From an uncultured Clostridia bacterium (GTDB taxonomy: Bacteria; Bacillota; Clostridia; Oscillospirales; Oscillospiraceae): a DNA stretch of 38,048 nt. The stretch covers positions 1 through 38,048 of the forward strand of contig CAMBAJ010000016.1 in assembly GCA_945864305.1 (NCBI GenBank), written 5' to 3'. The notes under the pieces were generated by a model. That model did no database searches and had not been told where the DNA came from. It saw only the letters and a list, made by a program, of their open reading frames with translations. Shown here piece after piece: positions 9,183 through 17,132 of the stretch. Each line of letters begins with the position of its first letter. Within the stretch, counting starts at the first letter, position 1. The translations under genes and the position numbers were made by a program.

Positions 9183-9659
9183 TTACTCCTCCTTCCCGTC
9201 GCTTTCCTTGTCCCCGGCCGTGTCCACCGTAGCCTTCAGCACCGCGATCATCTTTTTCAGAAATTCCGGCAGCGGAGCGCCCATTTTACCCACATTCTCC
9301 AGAATACTGCCCAGCTCCATCAGCAGATACCACGTCACCACCAGCGGGCAGACCAACACCGTATACGTAAACGGCAGTGCCAGGCCGTGGATATTGCCCA
9401 AAATATACCCCACCACAGCGTCCAGGATGCCTGCCACCAGCACGGCGAAGATGCACCCGGCTTTGTGCCACAGGCCCTCCCTGGCGATGTTGGAGGACCA
9501 CTCCCCGTTCTTCGCCGCCGCGCTGTATCCGGTGATGTAGTCGATGGCCATGCAGGCCACCCATGCCAGGATCAGCCACCCGAACCAGCCCCACAGGGCC
9601 GTCATGGCCGCCAGAACGGCGGCCAGCGCCGCCTTGAATCTCGTTACCTGTTCCATCAT
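9183..9659 (-). CDS. Phage holin, toxin-secretion/phage-lysis holin family
   Basis: 158 residues. The start is placed at the ATG at 9659, seven bases after GGAGG; the reading frame is open further upstream but has no ribosome binding site there. Hydrophobic segments lie at about 8-35 (ALWGWFGWLILAWVACMAI), 65-85 and 90-112, followed by a charged tail. The DYITGY, N-GEWSSN, G-W-KAG layout is that of the Phage_holin_4 family. Role: forms holes in the cytoplasmic membrane so that the lysin reaches the wall. It lies directly after the lysin gene (13 bases), as a lysis cassette. Confidence 0.85.
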   Translation of the reverse strand: MMEQVTRFKAALAAVLAAMTALWGWFGWLILAWVACMAIDYITGYSAAAKNGEWSSNIAREGLWHKAGCIFAVLVAGILDAVVGYILGNIHGLALPFTYTVLVCPLVVTWYLLMELGSILENVGKMGAPLPEFLKKMIAVLKATVDTAGDKESDGKEE

Positions 9660-9672
9660 TGGTACGCCTCCT

Positions 9673-10656
9673 TCATTCGGTCCAGTCCGCCCGGGCCTCC
9701 CGGACGTCCACATGCACAAAGCCCTGCTTTTTGTAGATGCCTACGCCGCCCCAGTCCGGCATGATGCTGCGGGCGTAGGCAGCCACGGTGTCCACGCCCA
9801 CACCCTCGACGCAGAAGTCCGCCGCCGTGCCATAGGTGTGCTGGCTGTCCTCCACGCCGCCCACCTTGGTGTTGTACTGGGGCGTCCGGTATCCGCTGGT
9901 GATGTTCACCGCCTTGCCGAAATGGCTGCGGATACTCTGGAGCACCATCACCAGCCGGGGCGCCACCAGCACGGCGTCGCTGCCGTCTCCGCAGGCAAAC
10001 TCCTTCACCCGGAAATTGGAGGACAGCTTCTTCCCGCCGTCCTTTTTCAACGAATATGCGTTGATCTCAACCATCGGTTTGTCTCCTCTCGTCTCGTTTG
10101 GCTCCAGCGCCTCCCAGAAGCACAGGAGCGTCGCCACCTTCCGGCTGCTGGTCACCTTCCCGCCCGGGAAGATGCCCTGGGTGCTTCTGCCGCCGTCCAG
10201 CATCAGGCCGTCCACGCACCCCAGCGCCAGCAGCTTGTCCTGCAGCTGCTCCCGGGTCAGGATGGCCCTGTCGCACCACAGCAGCACACGTCCATCCGCC
10301 AGCCATCCAACGGCGGTCCGCTCCGCCGGACGTTTCGTGTCCGGCGTCAGCTCACGATACAGCTTTTTTCCGTCCTTCAGGATGGGCACCGCCGACGTGA
10401 ACCACGGGATCGTCCGGTCCGTTGTCATCACCGGCCCTCCGGATGCTCCGCAGCCCAGGCCCCAGTCGCTGTACCGACTCTTGCTCAGCGTCCTGCCGTT
10501 CACCACGCACCAGTCGCAGAGCTGGAACTTCTTGTTGAACACCCACCCGTTCATGATATGGGTGCAGCCGGTCCGGGCTTTCACCCGGGCCGGCGTCAGC
10601 CGCAGTGCGCGGTTGTCAAACACCTCCATCCGGGAGGCCCGGATGACCGCTTTCAT
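9673..10656 (-). CDS. Phage lysin: NAGPA-type phosphodiester glycosidase domain fused to an M15 peptidase
   Basis: 327 residues. Start ATG 10656 overlaps the stop of the upstream gene (ATGA). Residues 1-190 resemble the phosphodiester glycosidase (NAGPA/DUF2233) fold, with the typical L-D154-G-G-R-S turn. Residues about 205-320 are an M15-type DD-/LD-carboxypeptidase domain with H273-TYGTAA-D280 and the final H315-V-D317 zinc ligands. Expected role: cleavage of the wall peptide, with the N-terminal domain acting on a sugar-phosphodiester, perhaps a wall glycopolymer. The M15 part is secure. The NAGPA part rests on the Asp-Gly-Gly motif and overall pattern. The adjacent holin supports a lysis role. 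Confidence 0.8.
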   Translation of the reverse strand: MKAVIRASRMEVFDNRALRLTPARVKARTGCTHIMNGWVFNKKFQLCDWCVVNGRTLSKSRYSDWGLGCGASGGPVMTTDRTIPWFTSAVPILKDGKKLYRELTPDTKRPAERTAVGWLADGRVLLWCDRAILTREQLQDKLLALGCVDGLMLDGGRSTQGIFPGGKVTSSRKVATLLCFWEALEPNETRGDKPMVEINAYSLKKDGGKKLSSNFRVKEFACGDGSDAVLVAPRLVMVLQSIRSHFGKAVNITSGYRTPQYNTKVGGVEDSQHTYGTAADFCVEGVGVDTVAAYARSIMPDWGGVGIYKKQGFVHVDVREARADWTE

Positions 10657-10988
10657 GCCATCTGCACCCGCTTTGCCTTGACCGCGTATCCGTCCTCGTC
10701 ATAGGTCACGTCATAGACGCCGGTCTTGGTCTTCTGCCGGACCACCTGACCCGCCAGTTCCTTCCGGCGCCGCATATCCGGGGTCTTGGGAAGGACCTCA
10801 GCCTCCTCCGTGGCAGGGATGAAACCCTCCGCGTCCTCGCGCTCCCGCTTGGCCGCCAGCTCCTCTTCGGTCAGATGCTCCAGGTGGAACTCCGTCACAC
10901 CGGCCTCTCTCAGTGCCGCGTTGGTCTCCTCCAGGGTCTTCTCGCCTGCGGTGTACTTGCTCATGGTCTCGTTGATGTCGTTCTTCAT
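10653..10988 (-). CDS. Small acidic phage protein with the DM-RRK-LAG/YDEDGYA module
   Basis: 111 residues, start ATG 10988 after AAAGGAAAG. Residues 1-66 are helical and Glu-rich; residues 71-107 match residues 74-108 of the 597-residue protein (DM-RRK-LAG, then YDEDGYA-KAKR). Its stop overlaps the start of the lysin. Function unknown. Because the module is shared with a likely virion protein, it may be a docking or packaging element. Confidence 0.7.
   Translation of the reverse strand: MKNDINETMSKYTAGEKTLEETNAALREAGVTEFHLEHLTEEELAAKREREDAEGFIPATEEAEVLPKTPDMRRRKELAGQVVRQKTKTGVYDVTYDEDGYAVKAKRVQMA
10684..10704 (-). repeat. 21-bp direct repeat, copy 2
   Basis: Identical to 8878-8898 and in the same position of the shared protein module, near the end of the 111-residue protein. 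See copy 1 for the extent of the protein-level similarity. Confidence 0.85.
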
Positions 10989-11027
10989 GGTGTTCTTTCC
11001 TTTCTTATTTTGAGATTTTTTTAAATT

Positions 11028-12107
11028 TCACGGTAATTTCATCAGACGGCATCCTATGTTTACGAACTCGCTTGCATACTGGCAGCTCACACAGAAAAGG
11101 CCGGGGCCCTGTGAATTAGTAACCCAATTACCGCCGAAGAACAGGCACGGGCTATCGCCCAATCTATACCAGGTATCCGATGCATAGTTGGTTCCGTCTC
11201 CAATTGCCGATGTTGGGTAAATGACCCATTCAAATCCGCTCACTGTTGCCGGCGCAAACGCGCTTGAATAACCGCTCGCAGGTTTGCACACGTAGGTTCC
11301 TCCGCTGCTGTCGCTGAAACTACTGGGATTCATGATGATATTCAGGCCGCTGCTGTCGTAATAGCAGCCGTCTCCCCATTCAGACACGTTATCCCACAGG
11401 CCCTCAATGTAGCGATACTGTGTACCCACGCCGTAGGTTTCCCGGCTGCTCTGCGTGGTTCCTGTGTGATAGGGCATACTGTCCGTATAACCAACGTTCT
11501 GCGCCGCTCCGTCAGTGCCGCATCCATATCCAATGGTCTTTTGGCTGTTCCAGTCTGCAAACTCCACCAGGTATAGCATCCATATGGTCATGCGCATTGC
11601 AAAGTCTGACTGCCAATATGTACTGCCCAATGCGTGGATTCCACTTCTGGCCGCTGCCCTGGTAATGCTCGTCCTGGGCGTCCCGCCCGTTTTGCTCTTA
11701 TAGTTGCTGGTGTTGCAGCGATACCGGCCAATGTATACGATATCCCGTTCACCTTTCCCGTCTCCCCGGTCCATATGAGCGGGAGAGACACAAAATCCAT
11801 TGACCGGTCCGTCTGCTATCTGCAATTTCAGGGCCGTTCCGGCTTTCGTCCACTTGTACCAGAATTTAGGGATTGCCACCAACTCGCCCGCCGTGCTGTC
11901 GGTGACGCGCACCACACCGCTCCACGGGTAAAGGTTGTCAAATGGACTTCCGTAACTGCTTGCCCCTGCGACATACGGAACAGGGTCCTCGAAATTGGCC
12001 GCCTTGTCTGTGCGGGTCCAGTCGGTCCGCTCCGTTCCTTCCCATATCGCGCCATAGATATTAGGGCTGTTTTCCCGGTACCAATACTCCGTCGGGTTGT
12101 TGATCAC
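11028..12107 (-). CDS. Phage tail-tip protein with a probable C-type-lectin/FGE-like fold
   Basis: 359 residues, starting at GTG 12107 (GTGA overlap with the upstream stop; GGGGGTGG precedes it). Residues about 60-359 are rich in Trp, Tyr, Cys and Gly with the runs IGRYRCNTSNY, TPRTSITRAAAR, DFAMRMTIWMLYLVEF and a final GGNWV ... NIGCRLM. This spacing resembles sulfatase-modifying (FGE)/C-type-lectin folds, which many gut phages use as receptor-binding proteins and which diversity-generating retroelements often target. No reverse transcriptase or template repeat is visible nearby. Role (inferred): host-surface recognition at the tail tip. The fold call is by pattern only. Confidence 0.65.
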   Translation of the reverse strand: MINNPTEYWYRENSPNIYGAIWEGTERTDWTRTDKAANFEDPVPYVAGASSYGSPFDNLYPWSGVVRVTDSTAGELVAIPKFWYKWTKAGTALKLQIADGPVNGFCVSPAHMDRGDGKGERDIVYIGRYRCNTSNYKSKTGGTPRTSITRAAARSGIHALGSTYWQSDFAMRMTIWMLYLVEFADWNSQKTIGYGCGTDGAAQNVGYTDSMPYHTGTTQSSRETYGVGTQYRYIEGLWDNVSEWGDGCYYDSSGLNIIMNPSSFSDSSGGTYVCKPASGYSSAFAPATVSGFEWVIYPTSAIGDGTNYASDTWYRLGDSPCLFFGGNWVTNSQGPGLFCVSCQYASEFVNIGCRLMKLP

Positions 12108-12781
12108 GCGCCCACCCCCTGGAGCACCACATACACCGTCAGATTCTCCGTTGGGAGGACCGTGGCCGTGAACGTCAGGCTGTCCGCCGCCTGAGCGGTG
12201 ATGATGATCCCATCGTCATAGTAGGCGGTCCGGCTTCCCGCAGCTGGGCAAGGGGTGATCAGCTGCTTTGTCTCGTCCGCCAGGACGCCAGTTGCAGCCA
12301 CTGTCTGCTCAAGCGTCAGAGTGTCCCACCCTGCCGCCGTCAGCGTCACAGCGACGCTGGTGGGCGGCACAGCGGCCCCGATCGCCGCCGGTGTCAGAGG
12401 GTCCGCGCCCGTGCTGGCGTGGCTGGCGGCATGGGCGCTGGGGGCCATGGTGGACGGGAAGTCCGTGATATTGCTCTTTGTGTGCGTGTGGCTCTTGGCG
12501 GCAAACACGGCGCCCAGCAGCGCCTTGACCTTGCTCCACAGCACCCGCTTGCTCTTGCCGCCGTCCGCGCTGTCCGACAGCACCAGACTGTCCGCGTCCG
12601 CCACCGTCTCCTTGGCGGTGGCGGAGATGTGCAGCGCGGTATCAGAGGCATGTGTGGGCACCGCCGCCATCAGCGTCTGAAACTCCGCCTCCGTTCCGGT
12701 GTAGCCGCCCTCCTGGGCGTACTGGTAAGCGGTCTTGCCCTCTGTGCCTTTGACCGGTCCCAGGTCAATGGTTTTTGACAT
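12104..12781 (-). CDS. Phage tail-fibre-like protein
   Basis: 225 residues; start ATG 12781 overlaps the previous stop (TGATG). It opens with a DLGPVKG-TEGKTAYQYA linker of the kind also found in the gene at 13302-14306 (DLGAVKG). Residues 40-150 carry SHTHTKSNITDFP, a motif typical of phage tail-fibre shafts, and AHAASHASTGADPLTP. The last 90 residues look beta-rich (VTLTAAGWD, TLEQTVAATG). Part of a four-gene overlapping tail-tip block. Confidence 0.8.
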   Translation of the reverse strand: MSKTIDLGPVKGTEGKTAYQYAQEGGYTGTEAEFQTLMAAVPTHASDTALHISATAKETVADADSLVLSDSADGGKSKRVLWSKVKALLGAVFAAKSHTHTKSNITDFPSTMAPSAHAASHASTGADPLTPAAIGAAVPPTSVAVTLTAAGWDTLTLEQTVAATGVLADETKQLITPCPAAGSRTAYYDDGIIITAQAADSLTFTATVLPTENLTVYVVLQGVGA

Positions 12782-13305
12782 CAGCCAGTCACCTCCTCAA
12801 CGTAGATTCCAACCAGGTCCGCCAGCGCGTTGTACACGGCAATACCTGTATCCCGGTCGCAGAGATACGTCACGCCGCCCTGGATGTAGTACAGGCCCGC
12901 TGTCAGGGCTATGTTGCCCTCATAGGGAATGGGGTCATACTGGTCGCCGGTGTGCTCCTCGTCGATGCGCTCCCACAGGCTGGCGGTATCGGTGGACGGT
13001 GCCCAGCTATCCTGGGATGTATGCGCCTGGATGCAGCGCCACAACTTGCCGTTGTGCTGTACCTTGTATCCTGCTGTGTAATCCTGTCCGGAACACCACT
13101 CCGGGTAAAACGCCGTCATACGCACCGCCGTCTGGTCGTCCACGGTGAGGCTGTTGATCTGCTGCTTGATGAGCAGTCCAGTGATCTCCTCGACGGTCAG
13201 CGGGCGGGTGCGCTCCTGGGCAGCGGCGCGGGCGGCTTCGGCCTGCATGGCGGAGATCTCTTCAGTAGTCATCTCAACCAACTGCCCATTTACGTATTTT
13301 TTCAT
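12781..13305 (-). CDS. Phage tail protein with carbohydrate-binding (CBM5/12-like) module
   Basis: 174 residues from ATG 13305, which overlaps the upstream stop (ATGA) and follows GGGGGTGG; an in-frame ATG 15 bases earlier is less likely. Residues 1-60 are a helical segment like XkdW-type tail proteins. Residues about 65-115 (FYPEW-SGQDYTAGYKVQHNGKLWRC) form a small aromatic carbohydrate-binding module common in phage tails. The final part includes GLYYIQGGVTYLCDRDTG. Confidence 0.75.
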   Translation of the reverse strand: MKKYVNGQLVEMTTEEISAMQAEAARAAAQERTRPLTVEEITGLLIKQQINSLTVDDQTAVRMTAFYPEWCSGQDYTAGYKVQHNGKLWRCIQAHTSQDSWAPSTDTASLWERIDEEHTGDQYDPIPYEGNIALTAGLYYIQGGVTYLCDRDTGIAVYNALADLVGIYVEEVTG

Positions 13306-14306
13306 CGCTTCCACCCCCATACATGGACTGTCTCGTTTCCATCAAAGGCGAGTGCTGGATCGACGGCGTAAAAACCGTAATAATATGTGTCCATATTTAC
13401 CGGCATATTTTTCGACAGTTCAGTTCTGCTAATTTCGCTACTATGCTGAAATAAACCGTATACTGAATTGGAGGACCCTATGTTGTTGTTTTGTACCGAC
13501 CATCCAGCCGCAAAATCCTCGAAGCATTCGATTTCAGCAGTGATAAACGTATAACCCGGTGTATTAGCTAGTGCTACACTTAAACCAAAAGTATAAGAAT
13601 TAGGATATAGACCGAACCATAAATTTGTCTTGAGTGCCGAACCATAGACCGGTCGTTCTTTTATGAACACAACTTTTTTGTAATCTTTGACCGGCACTAC
13701 ACAGTACAATGCGGTGTCCGCTGAGACAGGAACAGTTCCCAAATAGATCGGCTTATCTTCTGGCTTAATAAGCCCATAGCTTCCATCCTCCTGCACAACG
13801 GGCACCTTGCCCGCATCCTCAGCCGTGGCAGCCGGTACGCCGAGGCCGGTCTCTCCCTTGCCTCCCTGTGATCCGTTCCGCACCTGGAACGTGCTGGACG
13901 TGCCGTCTGTCTTGGTTACGGTGACAACATTGATGCCGCCGTTCTCCGTGCTGGAGGTAGTCTGCTCCACAGACTGGATGCCAACTCCAGCGTCTCCTTT
14001 GGAACCCTTCACCGCTCCCAGATCCACCGTCTTTTCCAGGTCCGCGTACAGGTGGCCGTCCTCGCCCAGCCTGAACGGAGGCGGTTCCTCTCCCTGGTAG
14101 TAGCAGATCAGGCGCCCGTCCACCACGTCAAAGCCGAACGTCCCCGGCTCCGCGAAGCCGCTGCGGACCACCAGCTGCCAATACTCTCCGTCCACCGGCG
14201 TGACACCCGTGCAGGGCTTCAGGCATACATAGCTGCCGCCCTGCCAGTACACCTTGTTCCCCGGCACGTAGGCATCCGCTCCGCCGCGGCCAGCTTCTCC
14301 CGCCAT
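13302..14306 (-). CDS. 3' part of a phage tail-fibre gene, 5' end replaced
   Basis: Reads 334 residues from ATG 14306, but the first ten residues (MAGEAGRGGA) lie inside the DUF3102 gene in another frame, so they are probably not original. From residue 11 the protein is recognisable: DAYVPGNKVYWQGGSYVC (carbohydrate-binding module), DLGAVKGSKGDAGVG (collagen-like linker), then a C-terminal half (residues about 170-334) of beta-rich, receptor-binding type. The DNA for that half (about 13330-13790) is visibly more AT-rich than its neighbours, which suggests a swapped module. The likely original was longer at its N-terminus. Confidence 0.6.
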   Translation of the reverse strand: MAGEAGRGGADAYVPGNKVYWQGGSYVCLKPCTGVTPVDGEYWQLVVRSGFAEPGTFGFDVVDGRLICYYQGEEPPPFRLGEDGHLYADLEKTVDLGAVKGSKGDAGVGIQSVEQTTSSTENGGINVVTVTKTDGTSSTFQVRNGSQGGKGETGLGVPAATAEDAGKVPVVQEDGSYGLIKPEDKPIYLGTVPVSADTALYCVVPVKDYKKVVFIKERPVYGSALKTNLWFGLYPNSYTFGLSVALANTPGYTFITAEIECFEDFAAGWSVQNNNIGSSNSVYGLFQHSSEISRTELSKNMPVNMDTYYYGFYAVDPALAFDGNETVHVWGWKR

Positions 14307-14998
14307 TCCGCTTCCGCTGCGGTCCTGGCCTCCTCCGCTGCCCTGCTGACTGCTTCCTGATCCACTTCGACCGCCACCTCCACAGGCTTGTCCCGCAGAG
14401 CCTGGAGCTCAGCCCGGACCTTCTCCAGCTCCCGGCGGGCCTCTACCTCGGCGGCCTTGGCGCTCTCCTGGAGGTTTTTCAGCGCCGCCATGTCCGTCTC
14501 CATCTTGGCCCGGCTCTCCTCCGCCGCCGAAGCCTCCGCTTTGGCGGCTGCGGCGGTGCTTCTGGCCTCGTCCCGCTCCCGGATGGCCTGCTCCAGCTCC
14601 CTGGCGCTGATGTGCTCCGCGTCCACCTCCGCCGCGAACTCCTCCCGTTCCTCTTTGGGCACGGCCAGAAGCCGCAAAGCATTGGAAATACTCAAATTTT
14701 GCAACGTTGACGAATTTTCCACAGCGCCGAAAATACCGATTTGCTCTGCCCCGTATTCCTCAAATACCCGCATAAAGCGGGTGGCAGTGGACTGGGAAAA
14801 TTCCGTCTCGTTCTTCACCCAGTCCCCCCAGGCGCCGTGGCCCACCATCTGCTTCGCCTCCACCAGCCGCCGGCCGATCTCCACGCCGTAGTAGACCGTC
14901 ATGCACTTGGCCTGATAGGTAAGGCTCCTGATCTCCTCGCCGATTTTCTGCGGCGTCCGCTCCAGGCCCTTGGCCTGCTTCACCGCCAATTCGCTCAT
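14219..14998 (-). CDS. DUF3102 phage protein, C-terminally truncated
   Basis: 259 residues read from ATG 14998, with GAGGAGG about ten bases before. Residues 20-110 match the DUF3102 pattern found in Clostridia phages and conjugative elements (IRSLTYQAKCMTVYYGVEIGR, then FSQSTATRFMRV with helix-turn-helix character). Residues 115-240 are an Ala/Glu-rich coiled coil. The last 19 residues come from the tail-fibre gene in the wrong frame, so the native C-terminus is missing. Role unknown; the family is usually in the early region near pcfJ/pcfK homologues, as here. Confidence 0.75.
   Translation of the reverse strand: MSELAVKQAKGLERTPQKIGEEIRSLTYQAKCMTVYYGVEIGRRLVEAKQMVGHGAWGDWVKNETEFSQSTATRFMRVFEEYGAEQIGIFGAVENSSTLQNLSISNALRLLAVPKEEREEFAAEVDAEHISARELEQAIRERDEARSTAAAAKAEASAAEESRAKMETDMAALKNLQESAKAAEVEARRELEKVRAELQALRDKPVEVAVEVDQEAVSRAAEEARTAAEAEWREKLAAAERMPTCRGTRCTGRAAAMYA
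14270..14300 (-). other. Out-of-frame deletion junction between DUF3102 and tail-fibre genes
   Basis: On the minus strand the DUF3102 coiled coil (AEWREKLAAAE) runs to about 14,280. The next codons in that frame are nonsense-like (RMPTCRGTRC). The tail-fibre reading begins in another frame at about 14,276 (DAYVPG). The joint lies in GC-rich sequence (GCGGCGGAGCGGATGCC). An early gene thus abuts a late gene, with none of the replication, packaging, head or tail-tube genes that normally lie between them. Confidence 0.6.
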
Positions 14999-15020
14999 AT
15001 TTCATTTCCTCCTCAATGTC

Positions 15021-17060
15021 TCAGGCGGTTTTCGCCTGGCCTTTGCATTTGGCAGGCTTCACAATGTCCTTGATCCACTTCTTCACAAAACTGTCCACCA
15101 GCTTGCCCGCCCAGGTGTCTCCCTTCCCGTAGCACTGGAGCTTGTCCCACTTTTTCAGATCCAGTTCCAGCGTCACATAGGGCACATCCGGCGCCTGTTC
15201 CTTTCTGATGAAGAAGATGGCCGTCTGGAACTTTGCCATCTTTTCCGCGTAGCCCATCCGGCCCACGCAGTGGTTCAAAGTCTCACCCTCCTGGAACAGC
15301 TCCTCCTGGCTCTCCGCCGGGCGGATTGTCAGGCCGTTCCAGGTCCAGCAGAGATCCCGGAGCTTCTTCGCGCTTTTGCCAACCGCCTCGTTCAGTTTCT
15401 TGTCCTTCTGCATCCGCAGAATCTTGGCCGTCTCATCGTGGGCCGCTTTCAGATGCTTCGGCAGCGCCACATGGATGTCATCGATGTTCTTCCCCGCCCG
15501 AAAGGCCATGCTCATGTAATCATCCCAGGTCTGGAGCACATGGGCCGCATTCTCAAAAGCGCTGCAATACTCCATCTGTTTTCGGATATACCGCAGCGAC
15601 TTGTGGATACTGAGATACTGCATCATTGTCTGGAGCTGCCGAATCATTCCCCAGCTCAAACCCATCTCATTGATATCCCGCATATCCTGCTCTTTCAAAG
15701 CCGTTCCGCACTTGATAAGCCCCCGGATCATCACCAGCGCCTTCGCCGTCGGGTCCACGCTCCGCAGCATGCTCACGGCATCCTTCGGTACGCCCAGCAG
15801 CTCCGCCGCGCTTCGCTTGTCCCTCTTCAGCACATCGTTGACCCCGTAAGCTCCCAGCAGCTCGTTCTCTGCCAGGCGGTACAGCCCCAGCTTGATAAGG
15901 TATTCCACCTCCGGCTTTTTCCTCGCCTGATTCCATACCGTTACCGGGTCCATCTCACGTCCGTGCTCTGCCAGTGCTTCCAGCGGCGCGTACAGACCCA
16001 GGCTCTCCCTGATCTCACGGATATTCACAGGCGCCACGGCGCATGTCCCGAAGTTGTCGTAGGCGGAGTCCCTGCACAGCCCATCCACATAGACCTTGGT
16101 CGTTCCGGTGGGCGTTGCGTACCTCTCCACTTCCACGGCGGTTTTCCCGTCCAGAAAGCTCCGTTTGGTCTCTCTGGCCCACATTTCCTTTTTGATGCCG
16201 TATCCGGCCCCTTTCAGAAAAATGCCCACCTCAAATTTCCGCGCCACGATTCTTCCGTTTACCGTCTGATACACAGCCGCATCGATGCGGTGGCTGATGC
16301 CATGGCTTCTGTTCAGCCGCCGCAGGCTCCAGAACTTCACCCGGGATCCGCATGCGGAGCAGGTCCCCATCTTCCGGTCCCGAATCCCAGCCATGCTGGA
16401 CGTTTTTCCGCAGTAGGAACAAATGCCCTCCTGCTCTGTCTTTCCGGTGTATGTATAGAAAAAATACCGGCAGTCCGCCATGGGTACCGCCTCGCACCAC
16501 TCCTTGAAGCCCTCCGGCGCCCCGGGCCGGATGCCTCTAAAGGCCTCCCGGATCAGAGCACGCTTCCTCTCATCCCGGCGTTCGATGATTTTCTCTCTGC
16601 CTGTCCGCTGATAGTCCGCCAGCAGATCAAATGCCTTTTCCCGCTCTTCATCCGGCTTTCCAATGAAGCGCAGGACAGCGTCCGCGGACTCATCCGATGC
16701 GTAGAAATTGGTTTTATCTCTGCTGTAGTAACGTCCGAAGTCCTCATAAATGGAGTCGATTGCCGCTCCATACATCTTTCCCGGCTTCCGGTAGTTGTGA
16801 TAGTCGTATTCCTGTTTCCGAAAGACTTCCATGCCGTACTGCTCTCCCGCCTGCCAGAAACGGCGGCAAGGCGTTCCGTCCGTATAGAAAGTGGTCACGG
16901 CCAGGACCTCCTCGCCGTCCACAGTCAGGACCTCCGCCGCGTAGCGGATATGAAAGAGTGTCCCGTATTGGCCGTTTTTTTCGTTTTCCTTCTGGGGCAG
17001 GTCCGGGCAGTCCGGCACCGGCACCGCCAGCAGCTTTTTCTCGTGTCTCATGTGTCTCAT
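15021..17060 (-). CDS. pcfJ: PcfJ-like protein
   Basis: 679 residues; ATG 17060 follows GGAGGAG by five bases. A CxxC...CxxC zinc ribbon (CSYCGK ... TCSACGS) lies at about 212-240. The C-terminal third carries the conserved ETLNHCVGRMGYAEKMA segment and the KKWIKDIV end typical of PcfJ proteins. PcfJ homologues are known from conjugative plasmids of enterococci and from many Clostridia phages; their biochemical role is not settled. The gene follows pcfK through a tiny overlapping frame, so the set is translationally coupled. Confidence 0.85.
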   Translation of the reverse strand: MRHMRHEKKLLAVPVPDCPDLPQKENEKNGQYGTLFHIRYAAEVLTVDGEEVLAVTTFYTDGTPCRRFWQAGEQYGMEVFRKQEYDYHNYRKPGKMYGAAIDSIYEDFGRYYSRDKTNFYASDESADAVLRFIGKPDEEREKAFDLLADYQRTGREKIIERRDERKRALIREAFRGIRPGAPEGFKEWCEAVPMADCRYFFYTYTGKTEQEGICSYCGKTSSMAGIRDRKMGTCSACGSRVKFWSLRRLNRSHGISHRIDAAVYQTVNGRIVARKFEVGIFLKGAGYGIKKEMWARETKRSFLDGKTAVEVERYATPTGTTKVYVDGLCRDSAYDNFGTCAVAPVNIREIRESLGLYAPLEALAEHGREMDPVTVWNQARKKPEVEYLIKLGLYRLAENELLGAYGVNDVLKRDKRSAAELLGVPKDAVSMLRSVDPTAKALVMIRGLIKCGTALKEQDMRDINEMGLSWGMIRQLQTMMQYLSIHKSLRYIRKQMEYCSAFENAAHVLQTWDDYMSMAFRAGKNIDDIHVALPKHLKAAHDETAKILRMQKDKKLNEAVGKSAKKLRDLCWTWNGLTIRPAESQEELFQEGETLNHCVGRMGYAEKMAKFQTAIFFIRKEQAPDVPYVTLELDLKKWDKLQCYGKGDTWAGKLVDSFVKKWIKDIVKPAKCKGQAKTA

Positions 17061-17122
17061 GTCGGCTCCTCCTCTACTGTCTCGCGCTGCGGCGCTCCCA
17101 GTATTTCCGTCACCAATTTCAC
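17057..17122 (-). CDS. Possible 21-residue peptide between pcfK and pcfJ
   Basis: A GTG at 17122 lies six bases after AAGGAGG and opens a 21-codon frame that stops at 17057-17059, overlapping the pcfJ ATG. It begins MKLVTEILGAP and ends in EEEPT. It fills most of the gap between pcfK and pcfJ. It could be a real small protein or a leader that couples pcfJ translation. No family recognised. Confidence 0.45.
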   Translation of the reverse strand: MKLVTEILGAPQRETVEEEPT

Positions 17123-17132
17123 TGGTTCCTCC

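Noticed and set aside
10989-11130. Diversity-generating retroelement cassette (template repeat and reverse transcriptase)
   Set aside because: Only 39 bases separate the lectin-like gene from the next gene, and no reverse transcriptase motif (YADD type) occurs in the window.
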